DNA from: JBDRTU01 sp043823825
GTDB lineage: Bacteria; Patescibacteriota; Patescibacteriia; Veblenbacterales; UBA10138
DNA length: 14,478 nucleotides
NCBI GenBank assembly: GCA_043823825.1
Contig: JBDRTU010000003.1
Coordinates: forward strand, 1 to 14,478
Reading direction: 5' to 3'
Below the pieces are notes generated by a model. That model saw only the letters and a program-made list of their open reading frames with translations, did not search any database and was not told the origin of the DNA. Below, piece by piece: positions 1-5,662 of the stretch. Numbering within the stretch: position 1 is the first letter of the stretch; each line of letters starts with the position of its first letter. The translations under genes were made by a program, and so were the position numbers.

Positions 1-750
1 ATTGGCGATGAGCAAGAATATGCCCGTATGTTGAAACAAGCAGAGAAAGTAGTTAAACGTTTTTCTGAAACCATTACTTTGTTAGGTGTCAGGCCATCTT
101 ATCCAGAGACTGGCTATGGTTATATAAAAATGGGCAGCCAAGAGTGGAAAATTAAAAACCGCAAACAGACTGACGAAGTATTTTTGGTAGAAAAATTTAT
201 TGAAAAACCACCCTTAGCGCAGGTTAAAAAATATATTAAAAAGTGGGAATATTTATGGAATCCGGCTTATTTTGTGTTTTATCCCAAAACATTGTTAAAA
301 CTTTATGCTGAACATATACCAAAATCAGGAAAAGTTTTTTCTAATGTTAGTAAAGTGTTAGGGAAACCTGTTGAATTAAAAGTAATAGCCAAGGAACTTA
401 AAAAATTACCAACTACTTCCATTGATTATGCTTTATTGGAGAAAATGAATAATTTATTAGTGTTGCCAGCTGATTTTGCCTGGACCGATGTTGGCCACTG
501 GCGGACTATTTATGATATTCTAGCTAAAAATAGTCGAGATAATATAAGCAAGGGAACTTATCTAGGTGTAAAGTCTAATGGTAATTTAGTTTACTCATTA
601 TCTGATAAATTAATCGCAACTGTGGGGGTAAATAATTTTATTATTATCGAAACTGAAGATGCGCTTCTTATTTGTCCCAAAGCCGAGGCCCAGCAAGTAA
701 AACAGATTGTGACTAAATTAGAAAAGCGGCGATTAAGAAAATATTTATAA
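1..750 (+). CDS. manC: Mannose-1-phosphate guanylyltransferase, 3' part (5' end outside window)
   Basis: The frame is open from base 1, nine codons before the first internal ATG at 28, so the gene begins upstream. The family makes GDP-mannose from mannose-1-phosphate and GTP in the cytoplasm, feeding glycan and exopolysaccharide synthesis. Visible motifs in order are PSYPETGYGYIKMG (nt 97-138; family form PTYPETGYGYI), FLVEKFIEKP (nt 181-210), WNPAYFVFYP (nt 256-285), SIDYALLEKMNNLLVLPADF (about nt 418-477) and WTDVGHW (nt 481-501), the active-site and sugar-binding signatures of the GMP pyrophosphorylase family. The extreme N-terminal GTP-binding segment is off the window. There is no room for the C-terminal isomerase domain of bifunctional ManC/AlgA, so this is the monofunctional type. 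mltG follows after 3 nt, suggesting cotranscription. Confidence 0.9.
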   Translation: MGDEQEYARMLKQAEKVVKRFSETITLLGVRPSYPETGYGYIKMGSQEWKIKNRKQTDEVFLVEKFIEKPPLAQVKKYIKKWEYLWNPAYFVFYPKTLLKLYAEHIPKSGKVFSNVSKVLGKPVELKVIAKELKKLPTTSIDYALLEKMNNLLVLPADFAWTDVGHWRTIYDILAKNSRDNISKGTYLGVKSNGNLVYSLSDKLIATVGVNNFIIIETEDALLICPKAEAQQVKQIVTKLEKRRLRKYL

Positions 751-753
751 ACT

Positions 754-1806
754 ATGTATCTTCCTGTAAAATCGCAACATAAAGCAAAACCGTGGTTACG
801 GTTTTTGGTATTCTTGATTGTGGTTGTAGTTTTGTTTATTGTTTGGGGTGGTTGGCAGGTAATTAAACAACCGAGTAGTCCGGCAGAATTTGTCAATTTT
901 AAGATTAGCACTGGTGAAAACGTAAAAACTATTAGCAATAACCTTAAGGAGAGTGGATTAATCTCCAGCCGTTCTTGGTTTGAAATTTGGATTTACTTAA
1001 CTGGTACAGATAAGAAATTTCTGGCCGGGGAATATAAATTACCAAGTGGTATTAGTATTTTAAACCTAACGCGCTTATTAACTGGGGGAGTGGAGCCAAC
1101 ATCTGAAGTATCAGTTCGTATTATTGAGGGGTGGACCATTAAAGATATTTCTAACTATTTGGAGGAAGGTGAATTTTATAGTGCCAGCGAGTTTGCTCTA
1201 ATGGTAACTGATCCATTACAGTTTAATCCAATTTTAATAGAGTTAGAGATTTCTTTAGCTTCTAAGCCCGACAACGCCTCGTTAGAAGGTTATTTATTTC
1301 CCGATACCTACCGCGTCTTTCGCGACTCTACGCCTCGCGCTTTAGTTACCAAAATGTTGGATAATTTTGCTAAAAAATTTAAGCTGGAATGGCGTCAGGA
1401 ATTGGAAAAAAAAGGCTACAATGTTTGGCAAGGGGTAATTTTAGCAAGTATTATTGAGCGGGAAGTAGCGGGAGTAGAAGATCGTAAATTAGTAGCTGAC
1501 ATATTTTGGCGGCGTTTACAAGCCGGGCAGGGATTAGAGGCTGATTCAACAGTTAATTATATTACTGGTAAAAAAACACCATCCTTGTCGCTAGAAGATA
1601 CTAAGCTTGATTCACCATATAACACCTATAAATACCGCGGTCTTCCCCCGGGGCCAATTTCAAACCCTGGATCAACTGCTTTAGAAGCAGTGGCGTTTCC
1701 CAAAACTAATGATTATTGGTATTTTCTAACCACAAAGGAAGGGGAGGTAATTTACTCTGAAACTTACGAGCAGCATATACAAGCCAAGCAAAAGTATTTA
1801 CAATAA
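754..1806 (+). CDS. mltG: Endolytic murein transglycosylase MltG (YceG family)
   Basis: This is a 350-aa single-pass membrane protein. A transmembrane segment at about residues 15-33 follows a basic N-terminus, and the rest should be extracytoplasmic. MltG cuts nascent glycan strands near the membrane and so limits their length. A LysM-like region occupies about 45-115. The catalytic domain shows LEGYLFPDTY (177-186), ASIIEREV (231-238, with Glu235 as the expected catalytic Glu), LEADSTVNYI (261-270) and SPYNTY followed by GLPPGPISNPGS (287-307), all YceG signatures. Length matches the family (about 340 aa). The ATG at 754 lies 3 nt after the upstream stop and has no clear Shine-Dalgarno sequence, so coupling with the preceding gene is likely. 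The next gene starts 7 nt after its stop. Confidence 0.95.
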   Translation: MYLPVKSQHKAKPWLRFLVFLIVVVVLFIVWGGWQVIKQPSSPAEFVNFKISTGENVKTISNNLKESGLISSRSWFEIWIYLTGTDKKFLAGEYKLPSGISILNLTRLLTGGVEPTSEVSVRIIEGWTIKDISNYLEEGEFYSASEFALMVTDPLQFNPILIELEISLASKPDNASLEGYLFPDTYRVFRDSTPRALVTKMLDNFAKKFKLEWRQELEKKGYNVWQGVILASIIEREVAGVEDRKLVADIFWRRLQAGQGLEADSTVNYITGKKTPSLSLEDTKLDSPYNTYKYRGLPPGPISNPGSTALEAVAFPKTNDYWYFLTTKEGEVIYSETYEQHIQAKQKYLQ

Positions 1807-1813
1807 ATATTTT

Positions 1814-2404
1814 GTGAAATTATTCATTTTTGTTTTACTACTTGCATTATTGCTTAGTGGTTGTAGTTTGTTATCTTCGTCAACCAATAGCGAATTAGTA
1901 CCAATTGAAAAAGATAGTTCTCCAGCAATTAAGCAAAGCGAGTTTACCGAAGGATTAGAACTAGGCGATGTGGCAGGCGTGGACCAATTGGAAGTTTTGA
2001 AGCTTGAACCTTATGATCTGAAAAAGGTGGCACGTGTAATTGATGGTGATACTATTGAATTAGAATCTGGCGAGAAGGTGCGGTATATTGGCATAGATAC
2101 ACCGGAAAGTGTCAGTACTAGAACGTCAGTCCAATGCTTTGGTAAAGAAGCTTGGGAATATAATCGTTTTTTAGTAGAAGAGGAAAGGGTGAGTTTAGAA
2201 AAAGATATAACTGATCGCGACAAGTACGGACGTCTGTTGCGGTATGTTTATGTTGGTGAAATCATGGTGAATTTAAAATTAGTGCAAGAAGGTTATGCAA
2301 CTTCCTACACCTATCCGCCTGATATAAAATACCAAGAACAGTTTATGGTGGCAGAGCAACAGGCACGGGAACAAAATAAAGGGTTGTGGGGTAATTGTAA
2401 ATAA
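1814..2404 (+). CDS. Staphylococcal-nuclease-like (thermonuclease) lipoprotein
   Basis: This is a 196-aa predicted lipoprotein that starts with GTG. Residues 1-17 form a short lipoprotein signal with lipobox LSGC (Cys17), followed by a low-complexity linker to about residue 68. The rest is an SNase fold: RVIDGDT (74-80), VRYIGIDTPES (89-99), DRDKYGRLLRYVY (134-146) and the terminal KGLWG box. The expected calcium and catalytic residues all appear present: Asp79, Arg90, Asp95, Glu98 and Arg140. It should be an active, membrane-tethered extracellular Ca-dependent nuclease. Breakdown of environmental DNA or RNA for nucleotide salvage, or defence at the cell surface, would suit an organism with poor nucleotide synthesis, but that role is inference. 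It probably belongs to the manC-mltG transcription unit (7-nt gap). Confidence 0.9.
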   Translation: MKLFIFVLLLALLLSGCSLLSSSTNSELVPIEKDSSPAIKQSEFTEGLELGDVAGVDQLEVLKLEPYDLKKVARVIDGDTIELESGEKVRYIGIDTPESVSTRTSVQCFGKEAWEYNRFLVEEERVSLEKDITDRDKYGRLLRYVYVGEIMVNLKLVQEGYATSYTYPPDIKYQEQFMVAEQQAREQNKGLWGNCK

Positions 2405-2431
2405 GTATTAATCAAGAAGGATTGGTAGAAC

Positions 2432-2460
2432 TTGCAGTATTTATCTACCTTTGTTAAGAT
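2432..2460 (+). promoter_or_regulatory. Possible sigma-70-type promoter before the lytic transglycosylase gene
   Basis: TTGCAG (2432-2437) and TAAGAT (2455-2460) are separated by exactly 17 nt, which would start transcription near 2467, about 40 nt before the chosen GTG. The -35 is weak (3 of 6 matches). An inverted repeat GGTAGA (2424-2429) / TCTACC (2444-2449) spans the -35 region and could be a weak terminator for the upstream operon or an operator. Confidence 0.3.
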
Positions 2461-2507
2461 GTTTTAATAATAATAAAATAAATAACAAACAAAAAACGGA
2501 GGGCAAA

Positions 2508-3494
2508 GTGAAACATTGGTCTTTAATAAATACATTTGGGTGGATAACACTACTCATTGTTGTGTTAGTACTTAATTACAATTATCAAAAAGATATTGAT
2601 AATCTAGTAACAATTAGCCAACTGCAAGATTCTGTGCGACTGGTTCAGGAAAAATTTACAAAGTTACAAAACCAAACCTTTTTAACGGGTTATCTAGTAC
2701 CAGAGAGTATAACTTTTTGTGATTCTACCTATTTGCTTGGTAAAAGCGAGTTTGGTCAGCGTGTTCAAGCTGGATTATTGAGCAATCTTCAGCGGAGAGG
2801 CTCTTTGATTACTTTATGGCAGCGTATGGGAAGGTTTTTCACAATGATTGAGAAAGAACTCGCTAAGCAAGCACTACCCAGCGATCTAAAGTATTTGGTG
2901 GCTTGGGAGAGTTGGTTAGATCCTCGCGTTTATTCAGCTAAGCGCGCCGCCGGTTTAATGCAATTAACCAAAGAATCGGCCAAGGACCAAAAATTAGTAG
3001 TTAATAAATATATTGATGAGCGTTTAGATCCTATAAAATCAGTGCCTGCTGGCTTTAAACATTTTCAGCAAAATTACCTTCAGTTAGGTGATTATCTATT
3101 AGCTGTTGCTGCTTATAATATGGGTGCTGGAGCGTTGAATAGTAGAGTTAAATCGCAAGGTATTGAAGACTACGTTTGGTTGAATCTTTATCAGGAAACC
3201 GAAAGGTATCTGCCTAGTATTTTAGCTCTTAAAATAATTTTCAGCGACCCAGAAAAATATTTGCCAGGTATTCTAGCGATTAAGCAGTTTGAGCCTTACT
3301 CAGAATTAAGTGTGAAGGAAGTCAGGTTGATGCAAAGATCAACTTTGCGAAAACTGGCAGAAATAGCAAGTTTATCATGGCTAGAATTCTATCAGTTAAA
3401 TCCGCAATTTTTGGGTAGATATCTGTTGCCGGCTGGGAAGTATCAAGTATATTATCCTAAAGAAAAATTAGTGTTAAAGACCTCTGAATATTAG
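2508..3494 (+). CDS. Membrane-anchored SLT-family lytic transglycosylase (MltD-like)
   Basis: This is a 328-aa protein with an N-terminal transmembrane anchor (about residues 8-24) and an extracytoplasmic lytic transglycosylase domain that cleaves the MurNAc-GlcNAc bond to give anhydro-muropeptides. The GTG at 2508 is preferred because GGAGG (2498-2502) sits 5 nt upstream. The frame stays open to a TTG at 2451, but that extension is Asn/Lys-rich and has no ribosome binding site. Catalytic signatures are AWESWLDPRVYS (132-143, expected catalytic Glu134), GLMQLT (149-154) and LLAVAAYNMGAG (197-208). Residues about 277-317 (STLRKLAEIASLSW, then LNPQF and LPAG) resemble the linker or LysM-like module that follows SLT domains in MltD-type enzymes. 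With mltG this is a second glycan-cutting enzyme in the neighbourhood. Its terminator overlaps the stop codon. Confidence 0.9.
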   Translation: MKHWSLINTFGWITLLIVVLVLNYNYQKDIDNLVTISQLQDSVRLVQEKFTKLQNQTFLTGYLVPESITFCDSTYLLGKSEFGQRVQAGLLSNLQRRGSLITLWQRMGRFFTMIEKELAKQALPSDLKYLVAWESWLDPRVYSAKRAAGLMQLTKESAKDQKLVVNKYIDERLDPIKSVPAGFKHFQQNYLQLGDYLLAVAAYNMGAGALNSRVKSQGIEDYVWLNLYQETERYLPSILALKIIFSDPEKYLPGILAIKQFEPYSELSVKEVRLMQRSTLRKLAEIASLSWLEFYQLNPQFLGRYLLPAGKYQVYYPKEKLVLKTSEY

Positions 3495-3505
3495 AGGTCT
3501 TTTTT
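3479..3505 (+). terminator. Intrinsic terminator overlapping the transglycosylase stop codon
   Basis: GACCTCT (3479-3485) and AGAGGTC (3493-3499) form a perfect 7-bp stem with a 7-nt loop, followed directly by six Ts (3500-3505). The TAG stop codon (3492-3494) lies at the loop and 3' stem boundary, so the last codons of the gene double as terminator sequence. Confidence 0.9.
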
Positions 3506-3543
3506 ATTTACCTAGACACCTGTAGTTAGGTTGCGGGTTTTAT

Positions 3544-3571
3544 TTGACACTATTTTTAAACCTGTTATAAT
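3544..3571 (+). promoter_or_regulatory. Strong promoter of the rplJ-rplL operon
   Basis: A consensus TTGACA (3544-3549) and a consensus TATAAT (3566-3571) are separated by 16 nt. The predicted start, near 3578, falls about 10 nt before the first paired base of the L10-type leader, leaving a transcribed leader of about 150 nt before rplJ. Confidence 0.85.
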
Positions 3572-3587
3572 GTTAATATAATTAAAT

Positions 3588-3690
3588 AGCCACAGACAGT
3601 AGGTTCTTTAAGGATTAAGTCTCCGCCCGATGCGGAGAGCCTACCGAGGCAAATAGTCCGCCATAGGTGGACTAGTAGTAGTCTGTGGTT
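3588..3690 (+). ncRNA. Ribosomal protein L10-type leader RNA (cis-regulatory)
   Basis: The rplJ 5' UTR folds into the arrangement known for L10 leaders. The closing stem P1 pairs CCACAGAC (3590-3597) with GTCTGTGG (3681-3688), a perfect 8 bp extendable by two pairs. P2 pairs GTAGGT (3599-3604) with GCCTAC (3639-3644), and across an asymmetric internal loop (3605-3619) its apical stem pairs TCTCCGC (3620-3626) with GCGGAGA (3632-3638). P3 pairs TAGTCCGCC (3654-3662) with GGTGGACTA (3666-3674). The order GTAGG, an internal-loop TTAAG, then CCTACCGAGG matches the conserved core I recall for the Firmicute L10 leader, where the L10-L12 complex binds. Position directly before rplJ supports the call. 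A covariance-model search was not possible here. Confidence 0.85.
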
Positions 3691-3712
3691 TACTACAGAT
3701 TTTTTATTTTTT
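3682..3712 (+). terminator. Attenuator terminator between the L10 leader and rplJ
   Basis: TCTGTGG (3682-3688) pairs with CTACAGA (3693-3699) around a TTTA loop (7 bp with one G-U), followed by six Ts, an A and six more Ts (3700-3712). Its 5' arm is the 3' strand of leader helix P1, so terminator and P1 cannot form together. That is the layout of transcription attenuation. The U-tract ends 18 nt before the rplJ ATG. Confidence 0.85.
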
Positions 3713-3730
3713 AATAATTTTTAATAATAT

Positions 3731-4252
3731 ATGGCAAAAACAAGACAACAAAAAGAAGCTTCAGTCGCCCAAGTAGTTAAAATGCTTGAAGGAGCAAAGG
3801 GCGCTGTGTTTGTTGATTTTACTGGTTTGAAAGTTAAAGAGATAAGTGAGTTGCGGCGGAATTTAAGAGAACAGCAAATTGAATACGAAGTGGTAAAAAA
3901 ATCTTTATTAAAAAAAGTATTGGAGCAGGTGAAGTTAGAGGGTGTTTCTGTTGAACAGTTTAGCGGCAGTGTTAGTTTGGCAACTTCTCCAGCTGACGAA
4001 GTGGCGGCTGCTAGAATTATTGCGGCCTTTGCAAAAACTCACGATAAGATGGCAGTACTGGGTGGTTTAATGGATAAAAGTTATATTAACATCGAGCGAG
4101 TAAAGGCTTTAGCTAATCTTCCAGGCAGGCAAGAGTTACTTGGCCAAGTAGTAGGCACTGTCTCTGCTCCAGTCTCGGATTTTTTGCGAGTGTTAGCCGG
4201 AAATTTGCGGGGTTTGGTCCAAGTAATATCAGCTCTATCTAAAAAAGCATAA
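3731..4252 (+). CDS. rplJ: 50S ribosomal protein L10
   Basis: This is a 173-aa protein of normal family length. L10 anchors L7/L12 dimers to the GTPase-associated region of 23S rRNA, forming the ribosomal stalk base. The N-terminal domain shows MAKTRQQKEA, GAVFVDFTGLKVKEISELRR (24-43) and KKSLLKKVLEQ (56-66), typical of bacterial L10. The C-terminal helix that holds L7/L12 is present (about 130-173). The ATG at 3731 is preceded by an A/T-only stretch without a Shine-Dalgarno sequence. Expression is probably autoregulated through the upstream leader and attenuator. rplL follows after a 76-nt structured spacer. Confidence 0.97.
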   Translation: MAKTRQQKEASVAQVVKMLEGAKGAVFVDFTGLKVKEISELRRNLREQQIEYEVVKKSLLKKVLEQVKLEGVSVEQFSGSVSLATSPADEVAAARIIAAFAKTHDKMAVLGGLMDKSYINIERVKALANLPGRQELLGQVVGTVSAPVSDFLRVLAGNLRGLVQVISALSKKA

Positions 4253-4266
4253 TTTATAATTAATTT

Positions 4267-4321
4267 GGTTGCTTTAGCAACCACCTCGACTATGTCGGGG
4301 TTAAAGCTAAGCTTTAAGGAG
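4267..4321 (+). promoter_or_regulatory. Triple abutting hairpins and ribosome binding site between rplJ and rplL
   Basis: Three hairpins are stacked almost without gaps. The first pairs GGTTGC (4267-4272) with GCAACC (4277-4282) around TTTA. The second pairs CCTCGAC (4284-4290) with GTCGGGG (4294-4300) around TAT, with one G-U. The third pairs TTAAAGC (4301-4307) with GCTTTAA (4311-4317) around TAA. The last hairpin ends exactly where GGAG (4318-4321) begins, 7 nt before the rplL ATG. No U-tract follows any of them, so they do not look like terminators. They may serve RNA processing, 3'/5' protection or translational tuning of rplL, which is needed in several-fold excess over L10. The function is inferred. 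Confidence 0.6.
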
Positions 4322-4328
4322 AAAATTT

Positions 4329-4733
4329 ATGTCAGAAGAAAAAAAAGAAGTTCAAGTGCCAGAAAAGTTTGCTAGTCTCGTTAGTGAGATTGAAAAACTT
4401 TCAGTACTAGACCTTTCAGAACTAGTAAAGGTTTTAGAAGAGAAGTTTGGCGTTTCTGCTGTAGCTCCAGTTGTATCTGCTGCTGCACCAGCCGCTGGAG
4501 CTCAAGAAGCTCAAGAGGAAAAGTCTACTTTTAATGTGGAATTAACTGAAGCTGGCAGTAACAAAATTGGCGTGATTAAGGCATTACGAGAAGTAACCCA
4601 GCTTGGACTTAAAGAAGCCAAGGATTTGGTTGACGGTGCTCCTAAAATGGTAAAAGAGGGTGCCACTAAAGAAGAGGCCGACAATATGAAAAAGAAAATC
4701 GAAGAGGGTGGTGGTAAGGTTACTCTCAAGTAA
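4329..4733 (+). CDS. rplL: 50S ribosomal protein L7/L12
   Basis: This is the 134-aa stalk protein that recruits translational GTPases. Three regions are visible: the N-terminal dimerisation and L10-binding domain (about 11-43, including VLDLSELVKVLEEKFGVSA), an Ala/Pro-rich hinge (44-64), and the conserved C-terminal domain (66-134) with FNVELTEAG, KIGVIKALREVTQLGLKEAK and the closing KKKIEEGGGKVTLK. The start is well fixed by AAGGAG at 4316-4321. The gene is complete, but a second, diverged copy of its last 12 codons plus stop lies about 80 nt downstream (4814-4852). It is cotranscribed with rplJ. Confidence 0.97.
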   Translation: MSEEKKEVQVPEKFASLVSEIEKLSVLDLSELVKVLEEKFGVSAVAPVVSAAAPAAGAQEAQEEKSTFNVELTEAGSNKIGVIKALREVTQLGLKEAKDLVDGAPKMVKEGATKEEADNMKKKIEEGGGKVTLK

Positions 4734-4734
4734 A

Positions 4735-4813
4735 CAGTCGATAGAGAAGCGAGAGTCGATGAACATCGGCTCGAAGTCCGCCGCAGTCCCGCCTTGGCGG
4801 GGACAAAGGGGGA
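4735..4813 (+). repeat. GC-rich palindromic insertion between rplL and its relic tail
   Basis: This segment separates the real rplL end from the duplicated tail and has little else in it. It holds a direct repeat AGTCGAT (4736-4742, 4754-4760), a hairpin AGTCGATG (4754-4761) / CATCGGCT (4764-4771), and a GC-rich hairpin GTCCCGCC (4786-4793) / GGCGGGGAC (4796-4804) with one bulged G. The 8-mer AGTCCGCC at 4775-4782 also forms the 5' arm of helix P3 in the rplJ leader (3655-3662). It looks like one or more small REP-like palindromic units, but copy number elsewhere in the genome cannot be seen here. Confidence 0.5.
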
Positions 4814-4852
4814 AAGATAGAGGAAGCTGGTGGAAAAGTTACTTTAAAGTAA
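4814..4852 (+). pseudogene. Relic of an rplL 3' end (duplicated L7/L12 tail)
   Basis: Read from 4814, this stretch encodes KIEEAGGKVTLK plus TAA. The true end of rplL (4695-4733) encodes KIEEGGGKVTLK plus TAA. Over 39 nt, 30 positions are identical. Of the 9 differences, 8 are silent and one changes Gly to Ala (the relic's Ala is the more usual L7/L12 residue). It has no start codon of its own and lies in a different frame from rplL, so it cannot be made as an extension. The silent-biased divergence means the copy evolved as coding sequence before it was stranded. It is probably the end of a former rplL copy displaced by recombination. Confidence 0.75.
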
Positions 4853-4865
4853 AAAATAAGATACC

Positions 4866-4891
4866 AAAAAATGTCCGGCCGGACATTTTTT
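4866..4891 (+). terminator. Terminator of the rplJ-rplL operon (perfect palindrome)
   Basis: A perfect 26-bp palindrome runs A6, TGTCC, GGCC, GGACA, T6. On the plus strand it gives a stem TGTCCGG/CCGGACA extended by A-U pairs, ending in six Us. By symmetry it could also stop transcription arriving on the minus strand. It lies 13 nt after the relic rplL stop, at a position suited to that original end. Confidence 0.85.
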
Positions 4892-4911
4892 GACATAGTG
4901 TTTTTTTACTT

Positions 4912-4938
4912 CCCCAAACTTATAAATAAGTGTTGGGG
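4912..4938. other. Imperfect inverted repeat in the convergent intergenic region
   Basis: CCCCAA (4912-4917) and ACTTA (4918-4922) pair with TAAGT (4927-4931) and TTGGGG (4933-4938), with a bulged G4932. Neither strand has a U-tract directly after the stem, so it is not a standard terminator. It lies between the rplL terminator and the minus-strand terminator and may be an RNA end or protection element. Confidence 0.4.
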
Positions 4939-4942
4939 TAAA

Positions 4943-4969
4943 TAAAAAAGGTCGCGATGTTTCGCGACC
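4943..4969 (-). terminator. Intrinsic terminator of the minus-strand lipoprotein gene
   Basis: Read on the minus strand, GGTCGCGA and TCGCGACC (4962-4969 and 4950-4957) form a perfect 8-bp stem with a 4-nt loop, followed by six Ts (complement of 4944-4949) and ATTT. It lies about 30 nt beyond the stop codon of the minus-strand gene. Confidence 0.9.
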
Positions 4970-4998
4970 ATAAATATTATATAGAACAAGTTGCTAGC

Positions 4999-5418
4999 TT
5001 ATTTAAGCGTTCCGGTTATCTCTAATGTGCGTCTCTCTTGGGCTGTGCGTACAAGAAATGAGATTGATTTGGTATCGTATTGAATCCCGTCAATATAAAC
5101 AGTGGCTTTTAAATAAAGCGAACTGCCAAATCGGGAAGCTCCTTCTACTGTCAGCTTAAATGTATTGTCAGAATAGAGTTCTGCTTCTCGGTAGCCGCTG
5201 ACCGAGTCGGCAACTACCGTATCTCCGCCCGTGGCTGTGTAGGTGACCTTGTAAAATATAGAGACACTGACTTTCCACTCGTAGCCGATAATGTGTTTGG
5301 TTTTTACTGGTGGCGAGTCAGAACTTCCGGTAGGTCCTTGTTTGGATTTGGAACAGCTGACAAAAACAAACGATACTAACAGGACAATAGAAACAAAGGT
5401 GAAGATTAACTGTTTCAT
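4999..5418 (-). CDS. Small predicted lipoprotein, family not recognised
   Basis: This encodes 139 aa. A signal segment (about residues 3-21) is followed by a plausible lipobox FVSC (Cys22), then a short SKSKQGPTGSSDSPP linker and a beta-rich domain rich in Thr, Val, Ser and Tyr (YEWKVSVSIFYKVTYTATGG and onward). The start is supported by AAGGGG a few bases upstream of the ATG on the minus strand. I do not recognise the domain. The pattern of alternating hydrophobic residues suggests a small immunoglobulin-like or beta-sandwich surface protein. Base composition differs from the neighbours: 108 of 240 bases (45%) are G or C in 5041-5280, against about 32-37% in sampled lines of the next gene. 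Acquisition by transfer is possible; the style recalls small Bacteroidota/Ignavibacteria-type lipoproteins, but that is an impression only. It has its own terminator and may be a single-gene unit. Confidence 0.75.
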   Translation of the reverse strand: MKQLIFTFVSIVLLVSFVFVSCSKSKQGPTGSSDSPPVKTKHIIGYEWKVSVSIFYKVTYTATGGDTVVADSVSGYREAELYSDNTFKLTVEGASRFGSSLYLKATVYIDGIQYDTKSISFLVRTAQERRTLEITGTLK

Positions 5419-5494
5419 AGGTTTCCCCTTTTTTATTGTGTTTTTTGGTTTATTGGAAAAAGCAATTTATATTTCAAAGTTGGTATTTGGTGCC

Positions 5495-5523
5495 AGTTTA
5501 GTATTTTTATTATATATAGTCAA
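5495..5523 (-). promoter_or_regulatory. Possible promoter of the minus-strand lipoprotein gene
   Basis: On the minus strand, TTGACT (complement of 5518-5523) and TAAACT (complement of 5495-5500) are separated by 17 nt. This predicts a start near 5488 and a 5' UTR of about 70 nt. The -10 is imperfect. The rest of 5419-5662 is A/T-rich and holds no gene I can support. Confidence 0.35.
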
Positions 5524-5599
5524 TAAAGCAACTAGTAAGCAACTAGGTTTTGAATTAAGTGATTTATTAATTCAAGTATCTCTGTCCTTGATAATCTAA

Positions 5600-5629
5600 A
5601 CAACTCAACTCACATTTCTGTTGAGTTGT
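5600..5629. terminator. Perfect 10-bp inverted repeat downstream of the PP2C-like gene
   Basis: ACAACTCAAC (5600-5609) and GTTGAGTTGT (5620-5629) pair perfectly around a 10-nt loop, about 33 nt past the stop of the minus-strand gene at 5663. The sequence after it on the minus strand (TTTAGATTAT) is only weakly T-rich, so it may be an inefficient terminator or an RNA 3'-end stabiliser. Confidence 0.45.
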
Positions 5630-5662
5630 AGCAAACTGTTTTTCCTTGTCACCTAGGGGATT

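Noticed and set aside
2451..2507. An upstream TTG start extending the lytic transglycosylase by 19 residues.
   Set aside because: The extension is low-complexity (Asn/Lys), contains the ribosome binding site of the GTG at 2508, and would overlap the predicted promoter -10.
4708..4893. A 61-codon plus-strand frame over the rplL end, the palindromic block and the terminator.
   Set aside because: It is in neither the rplL frame nor the frame of the relic tail and is built from repeats and terminator sequence. The meaningful signal here is the duplicated rplL end.
4890..4926. TTGACA at 4890-4895 and TATAAA at 4921-4926 as a promoter after the rplL terminator.
   Set aside because: The spacing is 25 nt, the hexamer begins within the terminator U-tract, and no plus-strand gene follows.
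5438..5599. A plus-strand frame from GTG 5438 or TTG 5453 encoding about 50 aa with a hydrophobic stretch (KLVFGASLVFLLYIV).
   Set aside because: There is no ATG start, no ribosome binding site and no recognised family, and it overlaps the likely promoter of the minus-strand lipoprotein. It might be a gene remnant, but the support is too thin.
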